Source: Thiobacillus sp. 65-1059
GTDB taxonomy: Bacteria; Pseudomonadota; Gammaproteobacteria; Burkholderiales; Thiobacillaceae
Direction: 5' to 3'
NCBI GenBank assembly: GCA_001897675.1
Contig: MKUE01000068.1
Location: 1-64,000, forward strand
Length of the DNA stretch: 64,000 bases
This document shows, piece after piece, positions 1 through 8,262 of this stretch. How positions within the stretch are numbered: the first letter of the stretch is position 1; the number at the start of each line of letters is the position of its first letter. The notes below the pieces were generated by a model, which did no database searches, was not told the DNA's origin, and saw only the letters and a list, made by a program, of their open reading frames with translations. Position numbers and translations under genes: made by a program.

Positions 1-1
1 G

Positions 2-193
2 GTGGCGATGGGCGTGCTCGACCCCACCAAGGTCACCCGCACCGCGCTGCAGAACGCCGCGTCGATCGCCGGCCTGATGCTGACCACCGACTGCATGGTG
101 TCCGAACTGCCGGACGACAAGGGTTCCCAGATCGGCGGTGCCGACATGGGCAGCCTGGGCGGCGGCATGGGCGGTATGGGCGGCATGATGTAA
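2..193 (+). CDS. groEL: GroEL chaperonin, C-terminal fragment
   Basis: The last 63 residues of the 60-kDa chaperonin, which folds cytosolic proteins with GroES. The gene starts before the window. The C-terminal equatorial-domain helix ([20 protein letters not shown], here [20 protein letters not shown]) is close to invariant in the family. It is followed by the disordered Gly-Gly-Met tail that lines the bottom of the cavity. The gene ends in tandem stop codons TAA TAA and is followed at once by a strong terminator, so it is the last gene of its operon. Confidence 0.97.
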   Translation: MAMGVLDPTKVTRTALQNAASIAGLMLTTDCMVSELPDDKGSQIGGADMGSLGGGMGGMGGMM

Positions 194-219
194 TAAGCCC
201 GCGCATCCATGCGTGCAGA

Positions 220-243
220 AGCCCCGCCTCGGCGGGGCTTTTT
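220..243 (+). terminator. Rho-independent terminator of groEL
   Basis: A perfect 9-bp GC-rich stem (AGCCCCGCC / GGCGGGGCT) with a 2-base gap is followed by a run of T, 27 bases after the groEL stop. Confidence 0.9.
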
Positions 244-253
244 CATGGCCGTC

Positions 254-769
254 TCACCAGTGGCGCCAGAAGCGCCATGATGGCTTTTCCCTCTGCTCCT
301 TGGTCAGGATGGCTTCCATGCGCTTGTAGGCGTCTTCTGATGAATCGTATATCTGCCGCTGCAGTTCGTTGACCTTCTTGTACCCGTTGTCCAATGCGCC
401 GGCATCCCGCGTGGGCGCGTCATACAAGTCCCTGAGCCTGGCCTGCTCGTCCATCAGCCGGCCCATCAATTCCCAGTTCTTCCTGCGCGTCTCGTCCCGG
501 ATCGTGTTGATTTTGGTCCTCTGGTCAGCAGACAGGTCGGACCGACTCCACGGGCTCATGCCCCAGCGACCGCCCATCATGCCGGCTCCCATACCCCAGC
601 CGCCGCCCATCATTCCGGGCCCCGTGCACACGATGCCAGGGTCAGACCGTATGAACGCCTCCTTGCTGCCAGCGATGGGTTTGTCCTCATCCGGCGCCGG
701 CACAGGGGTCGCCCATGCGTCCAGAACGAGCGCCCCCAGCAACAGGGGAAAAATCATCTTGGTGTGCAT
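254..769 (-). CDS. Spy/CpxP-like periplasmic protein, Met/Gly-rich
   Basis: A 171-residue exported protein. Residues 1-20 form a signal peptide (MHTKM, hydrophobic core IFPLLLGALVL, probable cleavage after AWA). A Met/Gly/Trp-rich stretch follows (about residues 52-72), a type of sequence that often binds copper or other soft metals. The rest is helical and charged, with two LTxxQ-like motifs (LSADQ, LTKEQ) of the Spy/CpxP/heavy-metal-sensor group of periplasmic chaperones. I chose the ATG at 769 because AAAGGAGG lies about 7 bases upstream; an in-frame start 13 codons earlier lacks this. It converges on groEL. The exact role (metal or envelope stress) is inferred. Confidence 0.7.
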   Translation of the reverse strand: MHTKMIFPLLLGALVLDAWATPVPAPDEDKPIAGSKEAFIRSDPGIVCTGPGMMGGGWGMGAGMMGGRWGMSPWSRSDLSADQRTKINTIRDETRRKNWELMGRLMDEQARLRDLYDAPTRDAGALDNGYKKVNELQRQIYDSSEDAYKRMEAILTKEQREKPSWRFWRHW

Positions 770-998
770 GCCTCGCCTCCTTTCGGATGTGCTGAAAGCG
801 CAGGCCACGGAAGAAGTGAAGAACGCGAAGGATCGCTGCCGATCGTGGCCGAGGAGCCGCCTGCGCTGCTGTCTTGAAGCCGGCCCCCGCGCGCCAGCGA
901 GAACTGGCTCTTAGTATAGACACTGCCATGCGACTTCAAGCCGGCCCCAGGGCGGCCTCCTTGTTGCCAAAGCCCGCGCCAGCCACTAACGTTGCCGC

Positions 999-2888
999 AT
1001 GAACCCCACGATCCCGCTCGCCAACAGCCTGCACCGCGCCACGCTCGACACCATCCGGCAGCAGGCGCCATTTTCGGCGATGGCGGAAGACGCGGTGCTG
1101 TGGCTGGTACAACACGTGTCGGTCGCTTACTTCGCACGCGACGCCGTGCTGCTGGAGCCGGCCGCGACCCCGGCCGATACGCTGTTCATCATCAAGCAAG
1201 GCACCGTGACAGGCGCCACCGCCGCGGGCCAGACGGTGCTGCAGCTGGCCGCGGGCGAAATGTTTCCGCTGGGCGCGCTGCTGGCCGGGCGCGGCGCGGC
1301 CAACCGCTATGCGGCGGCGAGCGACACTTTCTGCTACACCCTGCCCGCCGCCGATTTCCATGCGCTGCGCGCCAGGAGCGCGGTATTCGACGATTTCTGC
1401 ACGCGCCGCATCGCCAGCCTGCTGGAAGAATCGCAGCGCGCGGTGCAATCGGAATACGCGCTGGCGCTCGACGATGAAGGCCGCTTCGCGCGCCCGCTCT
1501 CGGGCCTGATCCGGCGCACGCCCCTCAGCGTACTGCCCGGCACCCCGCTGGCCGATGCCCTGGCGGCCATGGAGGCCGCACGGGTGGGGTCGGTGGTGGT
1601 GGCCGACCAGGCCGCGCAGCCGCTCGGCATTCTCACCCTCAAGGATGTGCTGGCGCGCGTCACCCTGGCGGGCGTGCCGCTCGCCACCCCGATCGCCGAA
1701 GTCATGACGCCCCAGCCGGCGACGCTCGCGGCCGATGCGCCGGTGGCCGATGCGCTGCTGCTGATGGCGCGCCAGGGCATCCACCACATTCCGCTGGTTG
1801 AGGAAGGCCGGCTGGTCGGCGTGGTCTCCGAGAAAGACGTGTTCGCGCTGCGCCGCCTCTCGGTGGAAGGCATCACCTCGGCGATCGCGCGCAGCGACGA
1901 CGCCGCCCGCCTGCCCGCGCTGGCGCACGACATCGGCGACCTGGCGCACAGCCTGCTGGCGCAGGGGATGGACGCGGAGAATCTCACGGCGATCATCTCC
2001 AGCCTGAACGACCGCCTCACCGAACGCATCATCACGCTGGAATGCGCGGCCGACGATGCCTTGACCGGGCTGCGCTGGTGCTGGCTGGCGCTGGGTTCGG
2101 AAGGCCGCATGGAGCAGACGCTCGCCACCGATCAGGACAACGCACTGATCTTCGCCGCCACGGACGACGCTCAATGCGCCGCATTGCGGAGCTTCGCGCT
2201 GCGGGTGAACAATCGGCTCGACGCCTGCGGATTCCCTTTGTGCCGCGGCGGCATCATGGCCAGCAACCCGAAATGGTGCCTGTCGGCGACCGCCTGGCAG
2301 CAGCAGTTCGGCCAGTGGATCGATCACGGCAGCCCCGAAGCCCTGCTGCACGCCAGCATCTTTTTCGATTTCCGCCCCCTCGCCGGCGATGCCGCGCTGG
2401 CGCTCGACCTGCGCGCCTGGCTCAACCGCGCCGCCCGCAACAACCCGCGCTTCCTCCACCAGATGGCCGGCAATGCCCTGCGCAACCGCCCGCCGCTGGG
2501 GGTGGTGCGCGACTTCGTGCTGTCGGACGACAACGCGCACCCAAACACGATCGACCTCAAGCTCAACGGCGCCACCCCCTTCGTCGATGCGGCGCGCATT
2601 TTCGCGCTGGCGGCCGGCAGCCCGCAGACCAATACCGCCAAGCGCCTGCGCGAAGCGGCGCACGCGCTGCACATCCCCGACGCCGAGCTGGCCGACTGGA
2701 ACCGCGCGTTCCATTTTCTGCAGCTCCTGCGGCTGCGCCACCAGCATGCGCAGCAGCGCGCGGGGCAGCCGCCCGACAACCATCTCGACCCCGACACGCT
2801 GAACCCGCTCGACCGCCGCATCCTGAAGGAGGCGCTGCGCCAGGCGCGCAAGGTGCAGGCGCGGCTGGCGCTGGATTACGGCCTGTGA
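999..2888 (+). CDS. cNMP-binding/CBS/DUF294 putative nucleotidyltransferase
   Basis: 629 residues with the usual order of this signalling family. There is a cyclic-nucleotide-binding-like fold (about 20-130), then a pair of CBS domains (about 165-290, binding adenine nucleotides). A DUF294 nucleotidyltransferase-like domain (about 340-480) has LGSEGRMEQTLATDQDNAL, the G-S plus D-x-D pattern of the GlnD/GlnB-uridylyltransferase group. A C-terminal helical DUF294 domain ends the protein. It is cytoplasmic. The stop overlaps the GTG of the exonuclease gene (GTGA), so the two are translationally coupled. In related genomes this pair often sits beside the DUF4212/solute symporter found just downstream, which suggests regulation of transport. 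That role is inferred. Confidence 0.88.
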   Translation: MNPTIPLANSLHRATLDTIRQQAPFSAMAEDAVLWLVQHVSVAYFARDAVLLEPAATPADTLFIIKQGTVTGATAAGQTVLQLAAGEMFPLGALLAGRGAANRYAAASDTFCYTLPAADFHALRARSAVFDDFCTRRIASLLEESQRAVQSEYALALDDEGRFARPLSGLIRRTPLSVLPGTPLADALAAMEAARVGSVVVADQAAQPLGILTLKDVLARVTLAGVPLATPIAEVMTPQPATLAADAPVADALLLMARQGIHHIPLVEEGRLVGVVSEKDVFALRRLSVEGITSAIARSDDAARLPALAHDIGDLAHSLLAQGMDAENLTAIISSLNDRLTERIITLECAADDALTGLRWCWLALGSEGRMEQTLATDQDNALIFAATDDAQCAALRSFALRVNNRLDACGFPLCRGGIMASNPKWCLSATAWQQQFGQWIDHGSPEALLHASIFFDFRPLAGDAALALDLRAWLNRAARNNPRFLHQMAGNALRNRPPLGVVRDFVLSDDNAHPNTIDLKLNGATPFVDAARIFALAAGSPQTNTAKRLREAAHALHIPDAELADWNRAFHFLQLLRLRHQHAQQRAGQPPDNHLDPDTLNPLDRRILKEALRQARKVQARLALDYGL

Positions 2889-3586
2889 TCTGGCCGTTCG
2901 GCAAGCACCGCCTGCCGGCGCTGGATGCCGCCGGCAGCGCGCGGCGCGCAGCGCTGGCGCGGCAGAAAAGCAACCTCAGGCTGCCGCTCGCCGAGCTGCG
3001 CTGGTGCGTGGTGGACGTCGAGACCGGCGGGCTGGATACGCTGCGCGATCCGCTGCTCTCGATCGGCGCGGTGGCGGTCGAGCAGGGCCGCATCGTGTTC
3101 GCGCACAGTCTGGAGATCGGGCTCCGGCAAGCCCGGGCAACCCATGCCGCCAACATCCTGATTCACGGCATCAGCGACAGCGAGCAGCGCGCGGGCCAGG
3201 CGCCGCACGAGGCGCTGCTCGCCTGGCTGGAGTTCGCGCGGGACTCGCCGCGCGTGGCGTTTCACGCGGCATTCGACCAGACCGTATTGCAGCGCGAAGC
3301 GCGCGCGCAGCTCGGCCTGTCCCCCCGAATGCCGTGGTTCGACGCCGCCGTGATTGCGCCGCTGCTGTTCCCCCGCGCCGCGCCGCACTGCCGTCAACTC
3401 GACGACTGGCTGGCGCACTTCGGCATCGCCGCGTACGCGCGCCATGGCGCGCTGGCCGACGCCTACGCCACCGCCGAGTTGTGGCTGGTGCTGATTGCCG
3501 CAGCCCAGCGGGAAAACATCACCACCGCCCATCAGCTGCAGCGGCTCGCGCAGGCCCGGCGCTGGCTATCAGAAAATCTGAATTAA
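2885..3586 (+). CDS. DnaQ-like 3'-5' exonuclease (DEDD family)
   Basis: 233 residues related to the proofreading subunit of DNA polymerase III. ExoI is DVETGGLD (about residues 45-52, metal ligands D and E). ExoII lies around AFHAAFD, and ExoIII is HGALADAYATAELW, with the His and Asp of the DEDDh subtype. The GTG start overlaps the previous stop, which fits the otherwise start-less 5' end. The short size and N-terminal extension (WPFGKHRLP) match the stand-alone exonucleases paired with DUF294 proteins rather than replicative DnaQ. The substrate is unknown. Confidence 0.85.
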   Translation: MIWPFGKHRLPALDAAGSARRAALARQKSNLRLPLAELRWCVVDVETGGLDTLRDPLLSIGAVAVEQGRIVFAHSLEIGLRQARATHAANILIHGISDSEQRAGQAPHEALLAWLEFARDSPRVAFHAAFDQTVLQREARAQLGLSPRMPWFDAAVIAPLLFPRAAPHCRQLDDWLAHFGIAAYARHGALADAYATAELWLVLIAAAQRENITTAHQLQRLAQARRWLSENLN

Positions 3587-3686
3587 CTAATCTGTTTGTC
3601 GGCCAAGCCATCACTCCTTAAACTCCGCGCACGCGCAAACACAACACATCAAAGCGCGTTCCCCAACCCCTCACGGAGGAATTGCC

Positions 3687-3953
3687 ATGCAGTTGTCGGA
3701 GAGACATCAGGAGTACTGGCGCAAGAATCTGCGGCTCACCGCGGTTTTGCTCGCCATCTGGTTCGCGGTGACGTTCGTCGTCATCTACTTCGCCCGCGAA
3801 CTCAATGAAATCGTCATTTTCGGGTTTCCCTTCGCCTTCTATATGGGCGCACAGGGCGCACTCATCATCTATGTCCTCATCATCTGGTTTTATGCCCACC
3901 GCATGAACCAGCTGGACAAAGAGTTCGGCGTACACGAGGGAGATGAAGAATGA
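3687..3953 (+). CDS. DUF4212 small subunit of sodium/solute symporter
   Basis: 88 residues with two membrane helices (about 17-36 and 46-70) and the family pattern YWRKNLRLT...FGFPFAFYMGAQGALIIYV. DUF4212 proteins are encoded immediately before VC_2705-type symporters and are taken to be their small partner. A clear GGAGG lies upstream of the ATG. The stop overlaps the start of the next gene by 4 bases. Confidence 0.92.
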   Translation: MQLSERHQEYWRKNLRLTAVLLAIWFAVTFVVIYFARELNEIVIFGFPFAFYMGAQGALIIYVLIIWFYAHRMNQLDKEFGVHEGDEE

Positions 3954-6124
3954 GCAGCCAAACCCAAAGCCAGTTTTTCTCGCAGCTTAAAAAGTATTAC
4001 GCCTTCTACACCGGCGGTTTCATTTTCTTCGTCATCCTGCTCGCGATCCTGGAGCAGCTGGGACTTGCGCCGAAATACATCGGCTACATCTTCCTTGCCG
4101 CCACGATCATGCTGTATGCGGGCATCGGCATCATGTCGAAGACCGCCGACGTGTCGGAATACTACGTCGCCGGACGCCGCGTTCCGGCGCTGTTCAACGG
4201 CATGGCCACCGGCGCCGACTGGATGTCGGCGGCGTCCTTCATCGGGATGGCCGGCACCCTGTATCTGAGCGGCTTCGACGGCCTCGCCTTCATCATGGGC
4301 TGGACCGGCGGCTACGTGCTGGTGGCGCTGTTCCTCGCGCCCTACCTCAGGAAGTTCGGCCAGTTCACCATCCCGGACTTCCTCGGCACGCGCTACGGCG
4401 GCAACCTGCCGCGCACCATCGGCGTCGTCGCGGCGATCATCTGCTCCTTCGTCTACGTGGTCGCGCAGATCTACGGCGTCGGCATCATCACCGCCCGCCT
4501 CACCGGGATGGAATTCCAGATCGGCGTATTCGTCGGCCTGGCCGGCATTCTGGTGTGCTCCTTCCTCGGCGGCATGCGCGCGGTGACCTGGACCCAGGTG
4601 GCGCAGTACATCATCCTCATCATCGCCTACATGATTCCGGTGGTGTGGCTGTCGGTGAGCCATACCGGCAACCCGATTCCGCAGATCGCCTACGGCCAGG
4701 TGCTGCAGGAAGTCACGGCCAAGGAAAAAGAGCTGAACGACCCGACCACCACCCTGGGGGCCGCCGAAGCCTCGGTGCGCGCGATCTACAAGGAAAAGCA
4801 GCTCGCCGCCGAAGACAAGATCAAGGCGCTGGAAGCCGCCATCGCCGCCGGCAATGCCGACAGCGTCGTCGGCGAAGCGCGCGCCGCACTGGATGCCGAA
4901 CTGGTTGCCCTGAAAGCCGCGGCCGAACCCGACGCCCAGAAGATCGAGGCGAAGGAAAAGGAAATCGCCGATCTGACCGGTCCCGACGTCCTGATGGCCA
5001 AGCTGAAAAAAGCCGCCGACGGCGCCAAGAAATCGGCCGGCCCGGTGGCGCCTCACGCCACGCCGTTCTCCGGCAAGGGCGCCGAGAAGAAGCTCCTGGC
5101 GACCAACCCCAACGCGACCGAAGCCGAGATCGCCGCCGCGAAGGCCGAGGACGAGGAAGCGTCCAACATCAAGCGCCGCAACTTCATCGCGCTGGTGCTG
5201 TGCCTGATGGTCGGCACCGCGTCGCTGCCGCACATCCTGATGCGCTACTACACCACCCCCTCGGTGCGCGAGGCGCGCAAGTCGGTGTTCTGGTCGCTGT
5301 TCTTCATCTTCCTGCTGTACTTCACCGCGCCGGCACTGGCGGTGCTGGTCAAGTACGACGTGTACCACGTGCTGGTCGGCTCGTCGTTCGCGTCGCTGCC
5401 GGCCTGGGTCGCCAACTGGGCGGCGGTGGACCCGACGCTGATGAAGATCGCCGACCTCAACAAGGACGGCCTGGTGCAGCTCGCCGAGATCACCATCGGC
5501 GGCGACCTCGTCGTGCTGGCCACGCCGGAAATCGCCGGCCTGCCCTACGTCATCTCGGGCCTGGTGGCGGCCGGCGGTCTGGCTGCGGCGCTCTCCACCG
5601 CCGACGGCCTGCTGCTGACCATCGCCAACGCGCTGTCGCACGACGTCTACTACAAGATGATCGATCCGAAGGCTTCCACCGTCCGCCGCCTGGCCATTTC
5701 CAAGGGCCTGCTGCTGGTGGTTGCCCTGCTGGCCGCGTACACCGCCTCGCTGAAACCGGGCGACATCCTGTTCCTGGTCGGTGCCGCGTTCTCGCTGGCC
5801 GCCTCGGCGTTCTTCCCGGCGCTGGTGCTCGGCGTGTTCTGGAAGCGCGCCAACTACCTGGGCGCGGTGGTCGGCATGCTGTCCGGACTGGCGGTGTGCA
5901 TGTTCTACATGTACACCACCTACGAGTTCTTCGGCGGCGTTGCAGCCAACGAATGGTTCGCCATCAAGCCCATCGCCGCCGGCGTTTTCGGCATGCCGGC
6001 CGGCTTCCTCGGGGTCATCATCGGTTCGCTGATTTCGCGTGCGCCCAGCACCGAAATCCAGCAACTGGTCGACCACGTGCGCTATCCGAACCTGGAAGGC
6101 GACATCAAGGCCCAGACGGCCTGA
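3950..6124 (+). CDS. Sodium:solute symporter, VC_2705 type, with coiled-coil insert
   Basis: 724 residues in the inner membrane, of the SSS family related to the acetate permease ActP. The substrate is probably a small carboxylate (inferred). The family signature is seen in SKTADVSEYYVAGRRVPALFNGMATGADWMSAASFIG. The core helices flank an unusual cytoplasmic stretch at about residues 252-404. That stretch is rich in Ala, Lys and Glu, with predicted coiled coil (KEKELNDP..., AKEKEIADL) and a low-complexity Pro/Gly section. Transport resumes at RRNFIALVLCLMVGTASLPHILMRYYT. Typical members are about 550-600 residues; the insert accounts for the excess. It forms a two-gene unit with DUF4212 and ends before a terminator. 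Confidence 0.9.
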   Translation: MSSQTQSQFFSQLKKYYAFYTGGFIFFVILLAILEQLGLAPKYIGYIFLAATIMLYAGIGIMSKTADVSEYYVAGRRVPALFNGMATGADWMSAASFIGMAGTLYLSGFDGLAFIMGWTGGYVLVALFLAPYLRKFGQFTIPDFLGTRYGGNLPRTIGVVAAIICSFVYVVAQIYGVGIITARLTGMEFQIGVFVGLAGILVCSFLGGMRAVTWTQVAQYIILIIAYMIPVVWLSVSHTGNPIPQIAYGQVLQEVTAKEKELNDPTTTLGAAEASVRAIYKEKQLAAEDKIKALEAAIAAGNADSVVGEARAALDAELVALKAAAEPDAQKIEAKEKEIADLTGPDVLMAKLKKAADGAKKSAGPVAPHATPFSGKGAEKKLLATNPNATEAEIAAAKAEDEEASNIKRRNFIALVLCLMVGTASLPHILMRYYTTPSVREARKSVFWSLFFIFLLYFTAPALAVLVKYDVYHVLVGSSFASLPAWVANWAAVDPTLMKIADLNKDGLVQLAEITIGGDLVVLATPEIAGLPYVISGLVAAGGLAAALSTADGLLLTIANALSHDVYYKMIDPKASTVRRLAISKGLLLVVALLAAYTASLKPGDILFLVGAAFSLAASAFFPALVLGVFWKRANYLGAVVGMLSGLAVCMFYMYTTYEFFGGVAANEWFAIKPIAAGVFGMPAGFLGVIIGSLISRAPSTEIQQLVDHVRYPNLEGDIKAQTA

Positions 6125-6163
6125 TCGTCCACCGCTGCACGCCCTCAGGGCGTGCAACTGAAA

Positions 6164-6189
6164 AGCCGGCTTCGCAGCCGGCTTTTTTT
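6164..6189 (+). terminator. Rho-independent terminator of symporter operon
   Basis: Self-complementary arms AGCCGGCT / AGCCGGCT with loop TCGC are followed by seven T. It may serve both strands, since the TPR gene converges from the right. Confidence 0.85.
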
Positions 6190-6212
6190 CATCCATGTTC
6201 TCAATCCGGCCG

Positions 6213-6809
6213 CTACGCGCAGTCGCTGCGGCCGGTATCGCGGATCAGCCGTTGCGCAGTCTGCGGGTCGTGCGTCAGCGTATGCTCGATCACTGCCGCC
6301 ACCTTGTCCGGCTGGTTGCAGTGCTGCCACGCCATGCCCAGCGCGTACCAGGCGAGCCCGTTCATCGGCTGCAGCCGTCCGGCCTCGGTCAGCGCCGCGG
6401 CGGCGTCGGCATGGCGGCCGTGCCGCGCGTGCAGCATGCCCAATCCGTACCAGGCGCGATCGTTGTCCGGATTCAATCCGGTCGCCCGCTGAAAAGCGGC
6501 GATGGCAGCATCGTCCATGCCGCCCTTGTCGCGCACGTAACCGAGGTTGAACCAGGCGTGGGCATCGTGCGGCTCGATCTCGAGCGCGCGCACGAACCAG
6601 GCTTCCGCCGCAGTCCAGCGTTCCTGCTGGGCCTCCAGCCAGCCCAGCGTGCGCAGCGTAGCGGCATGCGCCGGATCGGCGCGATGGCTGTCGAGGTAGG
6701 CGGCGATTGCGCGCTCACGCTGGCCCAGCGTGTTGAAGAGCATGCCGCGCAGTCCGTGCCGCACACGATCGAAATTCATCATGGGTCGAATGCCGAGTAA
6801 GGTCAGCAC
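6213..6809 (-). CDS. TPR-repeat protein
   Basis: 198 residues made almost entirely of tetratricopeptide repeats. Recurring units such as ALEIEPHDAHAWFNLGYV and ATGLNPDNDRAWYGLGMLHARHGRHADAAAAL show the W/L/G/Y/A positions of the 34-residue repeat; about five units fit. It has no signal peptide or enzyme domain, so a cytoplasmic scaffold role is likely. The start is uncertain: GTG at 6809 or the double ATG at 6782/6779. No strong ribosome site marks either. Confidence 0.75.
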   Translation of the reverse strand: MLTLLGIRPMMNFDRVRHGLRGMLFNTLGQRERAIAAYLDSHRADPAHAATLRTLGWLEAQQERWTAAEAWFVRALEIEPHDAHAWFNLGYVRDKGGMDDAAIAAFQRATGLNPDNDRAWYGLGMLHARHGRHADAAAALTEAGRLQPMNGLAWYALGMAWQHCNQPDKVAAVIEHTLTHDPQTAQRLIRDTGRSDCA

Positions 6810-6880
6810 GCATTGTCACGGCCAGGCGGCGGCCTGACAAGCTGCGTTAAAATCGCCGCTTCGCCCCAGGAATACTCGCC

Positions 6881-7180
6881 ATGCCATTCGACATTCTGCT
6901 GGTTTCGATTCTGCGCACCCTCGTCGAAGTCGCCGGCTTCGCCCTGCTCGGGCAAGGCGCGCTGGCCGTGCTGGCCGGCAAATACCGCGAGCAGAACGCC
7001 TTCTATCGCGTGCTGCGCGTCGTCACCGCGCCGGTGGTGCGCGGCGTGCGCTTCGTCACCCCGCGTTTCATTCTCGATGCCCACATTCCCATGCTCAGCT
7101 TCTTCCTGCTGTTCTGGCTGTGGATCGTGCTGGCCGTCGTCAAACGCCACCTGTGCAGCCTGCACGGGGTGGCGTGCTGA
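6881..7180 (+). CDS. Small inner-membrane protein, possibly YggT-like
   Basis: 99 residues with two membrane segments (about 8-32 and 69-90) around a basic loop containing VTAPVVRGVRFVTPRFI. The spacing of prolines before the second helix recalls YggT proteins, but I do not recognise a defined family. It is a single gene between the divergent TPR gene and tRNA-Phe. Confidence 0.6.
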   Translation: MPFDILLVSILRTLVEVAGFALLGQGALAVLAGKYREQNAFYRVLRVVTAPVVRGVRFVTPRFILDAHIPMLSFFLLFWLWIVLAVVKRHLCSLHGVAC

Positions 7181-7206
7181 AACGCCCGCATCGGCACGGT
7201 TTTTCC

Positions 7207-7235
7207 TTGACGGACCGGAGGCAAACGGGTTAAAT
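7207..7235 (+). promoter_or_regulatory. Sigma-70 promoter of tRNA-Phe
   Basis: TTGACG and TTAAAT are separated by 17 bases. The -10 ends 13 bases before the mature tRNA 5' end. Confidence 0.6.
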
Positions 7236-7248
7236 TGCGGCCTCTTTT

Positions 7249-7324
7249 GGCCAGGTAGCTCAGTTGGTAGAGCAGCGGATTGAAAATCCGCGTGTCGACG
7301 GTTCGATTCCGCCCCTGGCCACCA
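7249..7324 (+). tRNA. tRNA-Phe (GAA)
   Basis: 76 bases including an encoded CCA. The acceptor stem GGCCAGG pairs with CCTGGCC. The D arm, the anticodon GAA at 7282-7284 in the loop TTGAAAA, and the T loop GGTTCGATTCC are all present. The gene is intact and lies at the junction between ordinary chromosome and the accessory region, the usual place for island attachment. Confidence 0.98.
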
Positions 7325-7331
7325 ATACACA

Positions 7332-7363
7332 AAGGTCAACAGTTCGCTGTTGGCCTTTTTTCT
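7332..7363 (+). terminator. Terminator after tRNA-Phe
   Basis: An 11-base arm AAGGTCAACAG pairs with CTGTTGGCCTT around the loop TTCG (one G-T pair), followed by T6 with a C. Confidence 0.85.
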
Positions 7364-7615
7364 TGCGCGCTCCCGCGTGTTCGCGGGGACTCCTGCGGAT
7401 TCCTGCGGACTTCCTTCCTCCGGTCGTCTCGCCCATCTCGGCCCCATTTCGCTCTCTCCTGGCCATTCTTCTCTCCAGCCTCGCTCGCCGGCTAAGGGCC
7501 GAAGTCCGCAGAGGCCGCAACGTGGACCTATACAGATCAATGGGTTACGTGCTGACGAATCAAACGGTTGGATTGCGGCATCGGCAGGCAAAGGAAACCA
7601 TGGCCGTTGTGTTTT
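7364..7615. other. Non-coding stretch after tRNA-Phe
   Basis: About 250 bases with no convincing gene. It has a short tandem of CTCCTGCGGATTCCTGCGGA near 7390, but I see no integrase gene or clear att repeat. It may hold the left end of the island. Confidence 0.4.
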
Positions 7616-7656
7616 GTCGGTAGTTCTTGACAGCTACCGACGTTTCGCAACATTAT
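7616..7656 (+). promoter_or_regulatory. AbiE promoter with palindromic operator
   Basis: A perfect 8-bp inverted repeat, GTCGGTAG (7616-7623) and CTACCGAC (7634-7641), encloses a -35 box TTGACA (7627-7632). An 18-base spacer leads to CATTAT (7651-7656). AbiEi antitoxins are known to repress their own operon by binding inverted repeats at the promoter, and this one sits exactly over the -35. The predicted transcript would begin at or just before the ATG at 7663, so the message may be leaderless; no ribosome site is seen. Confidence 0.7.
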
Positions 7657-7662
7657 GACGAC

Positions 7663-8262
7663 ATGGACAGTTCGCACCAGAGCATTCTGGATCTTGCCGC
7701 CCAGCGCGGCCTTATTCGCCCACGCGATCTCAATGAGCGTGGGCTGCCCACGATCGCCCTCACGCGGCTGGTGCGGCAAGGGCTGCTCCAGCGCGTGGGA
7801 CGGGGCCTGTACGCAATTCCGGACCGGGCCGTCTCGGAACACGGCGCACTCTCCGAGGTGGCACGCAAGCACCCGCAAGCCATCGTCTGCCTGCTGTCGG
7901 CACTGCGCCTACATGAACTCACCACACAGTCGCCGTTCGAGGTCTGGCTGGCAATTCCCAACAAGGCACGCGCGCCAAAGATGGACTATCCCCCGCTGCG
8001 CATCGTGCGCTTCTCTGGCGCCGCGCTGACGGAGGGGGTCGAGGAGCACCTCATCGATGGTGTGCCGGTGCGCGTGACCAACGTCGCCCGGACCGTGGCT
8101 GACTGCTTCAAGTTCCGCAACAAGATCGGCCTCGATGTCGCGCTGGAGGCGCTACAGGAGTCCTGGCGTGCCAAGCGCGTCAGCATGGATGAACTTTGGC
8201 GTTTTGCTGCGCTGTGCCGTGTGGCCAATGTGATGCGCCCCTACATGGAAAGCCTGTCATGA
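7663..8262 (+). CDS. abiEi: AbiEi-type antitoxin / transcriptional autoregulator
   Basis: 199 residues. The N-terminal winged helix (about 5-65, IRPRDLNERGLPTIALTRLVRQGLLQRVGRGLYAIPD) is the AbiEi DNA-binding domain. The rest has the family pattern LLSALRLHELT, then VRVTNVARTVADCFKFRNKIGLDVALEAL. In type IV AbiE systems the antitoxin represses the operon and counteracts the toxin without binding it. ATG 7663 is preferred to an upstream TTG at 7627, which forms the -35 box. The stop overlaps the abiEii start (ATGA). Confidence 0.9.
   Translation: MDSSHQSILDLAAQRGLIRPRDLNERGLPTIALTRLVRQGLLQRVGRGLYAIPDRAVSEHGALSEVARKHPQAIVCLLSALRLHELTTQSPFEVWLAIPNKARAPKMDYPPLRIVRFSGAALTEGVEEHLIDGVPVRVTNVARTVADCFKFRNKIGLDVALEALQESWRAKRVSMDELWRFAALCRVANVMRPYMESLS

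Noticed and set aside
936..2783. 615-codon open frame on the minus strand
   Set aside because: Lies opposite the well-supported CBS/DUF294 gene; the protein is Arg/Gly/His-rich without domains, a usual GC-rich antisense artefact.
3890..6196. 768-codon open frame on the minus strand
   Set aside because: Antisense to the symporter genes, with repetitive His/Arg/Gly content and no recognisable motif.
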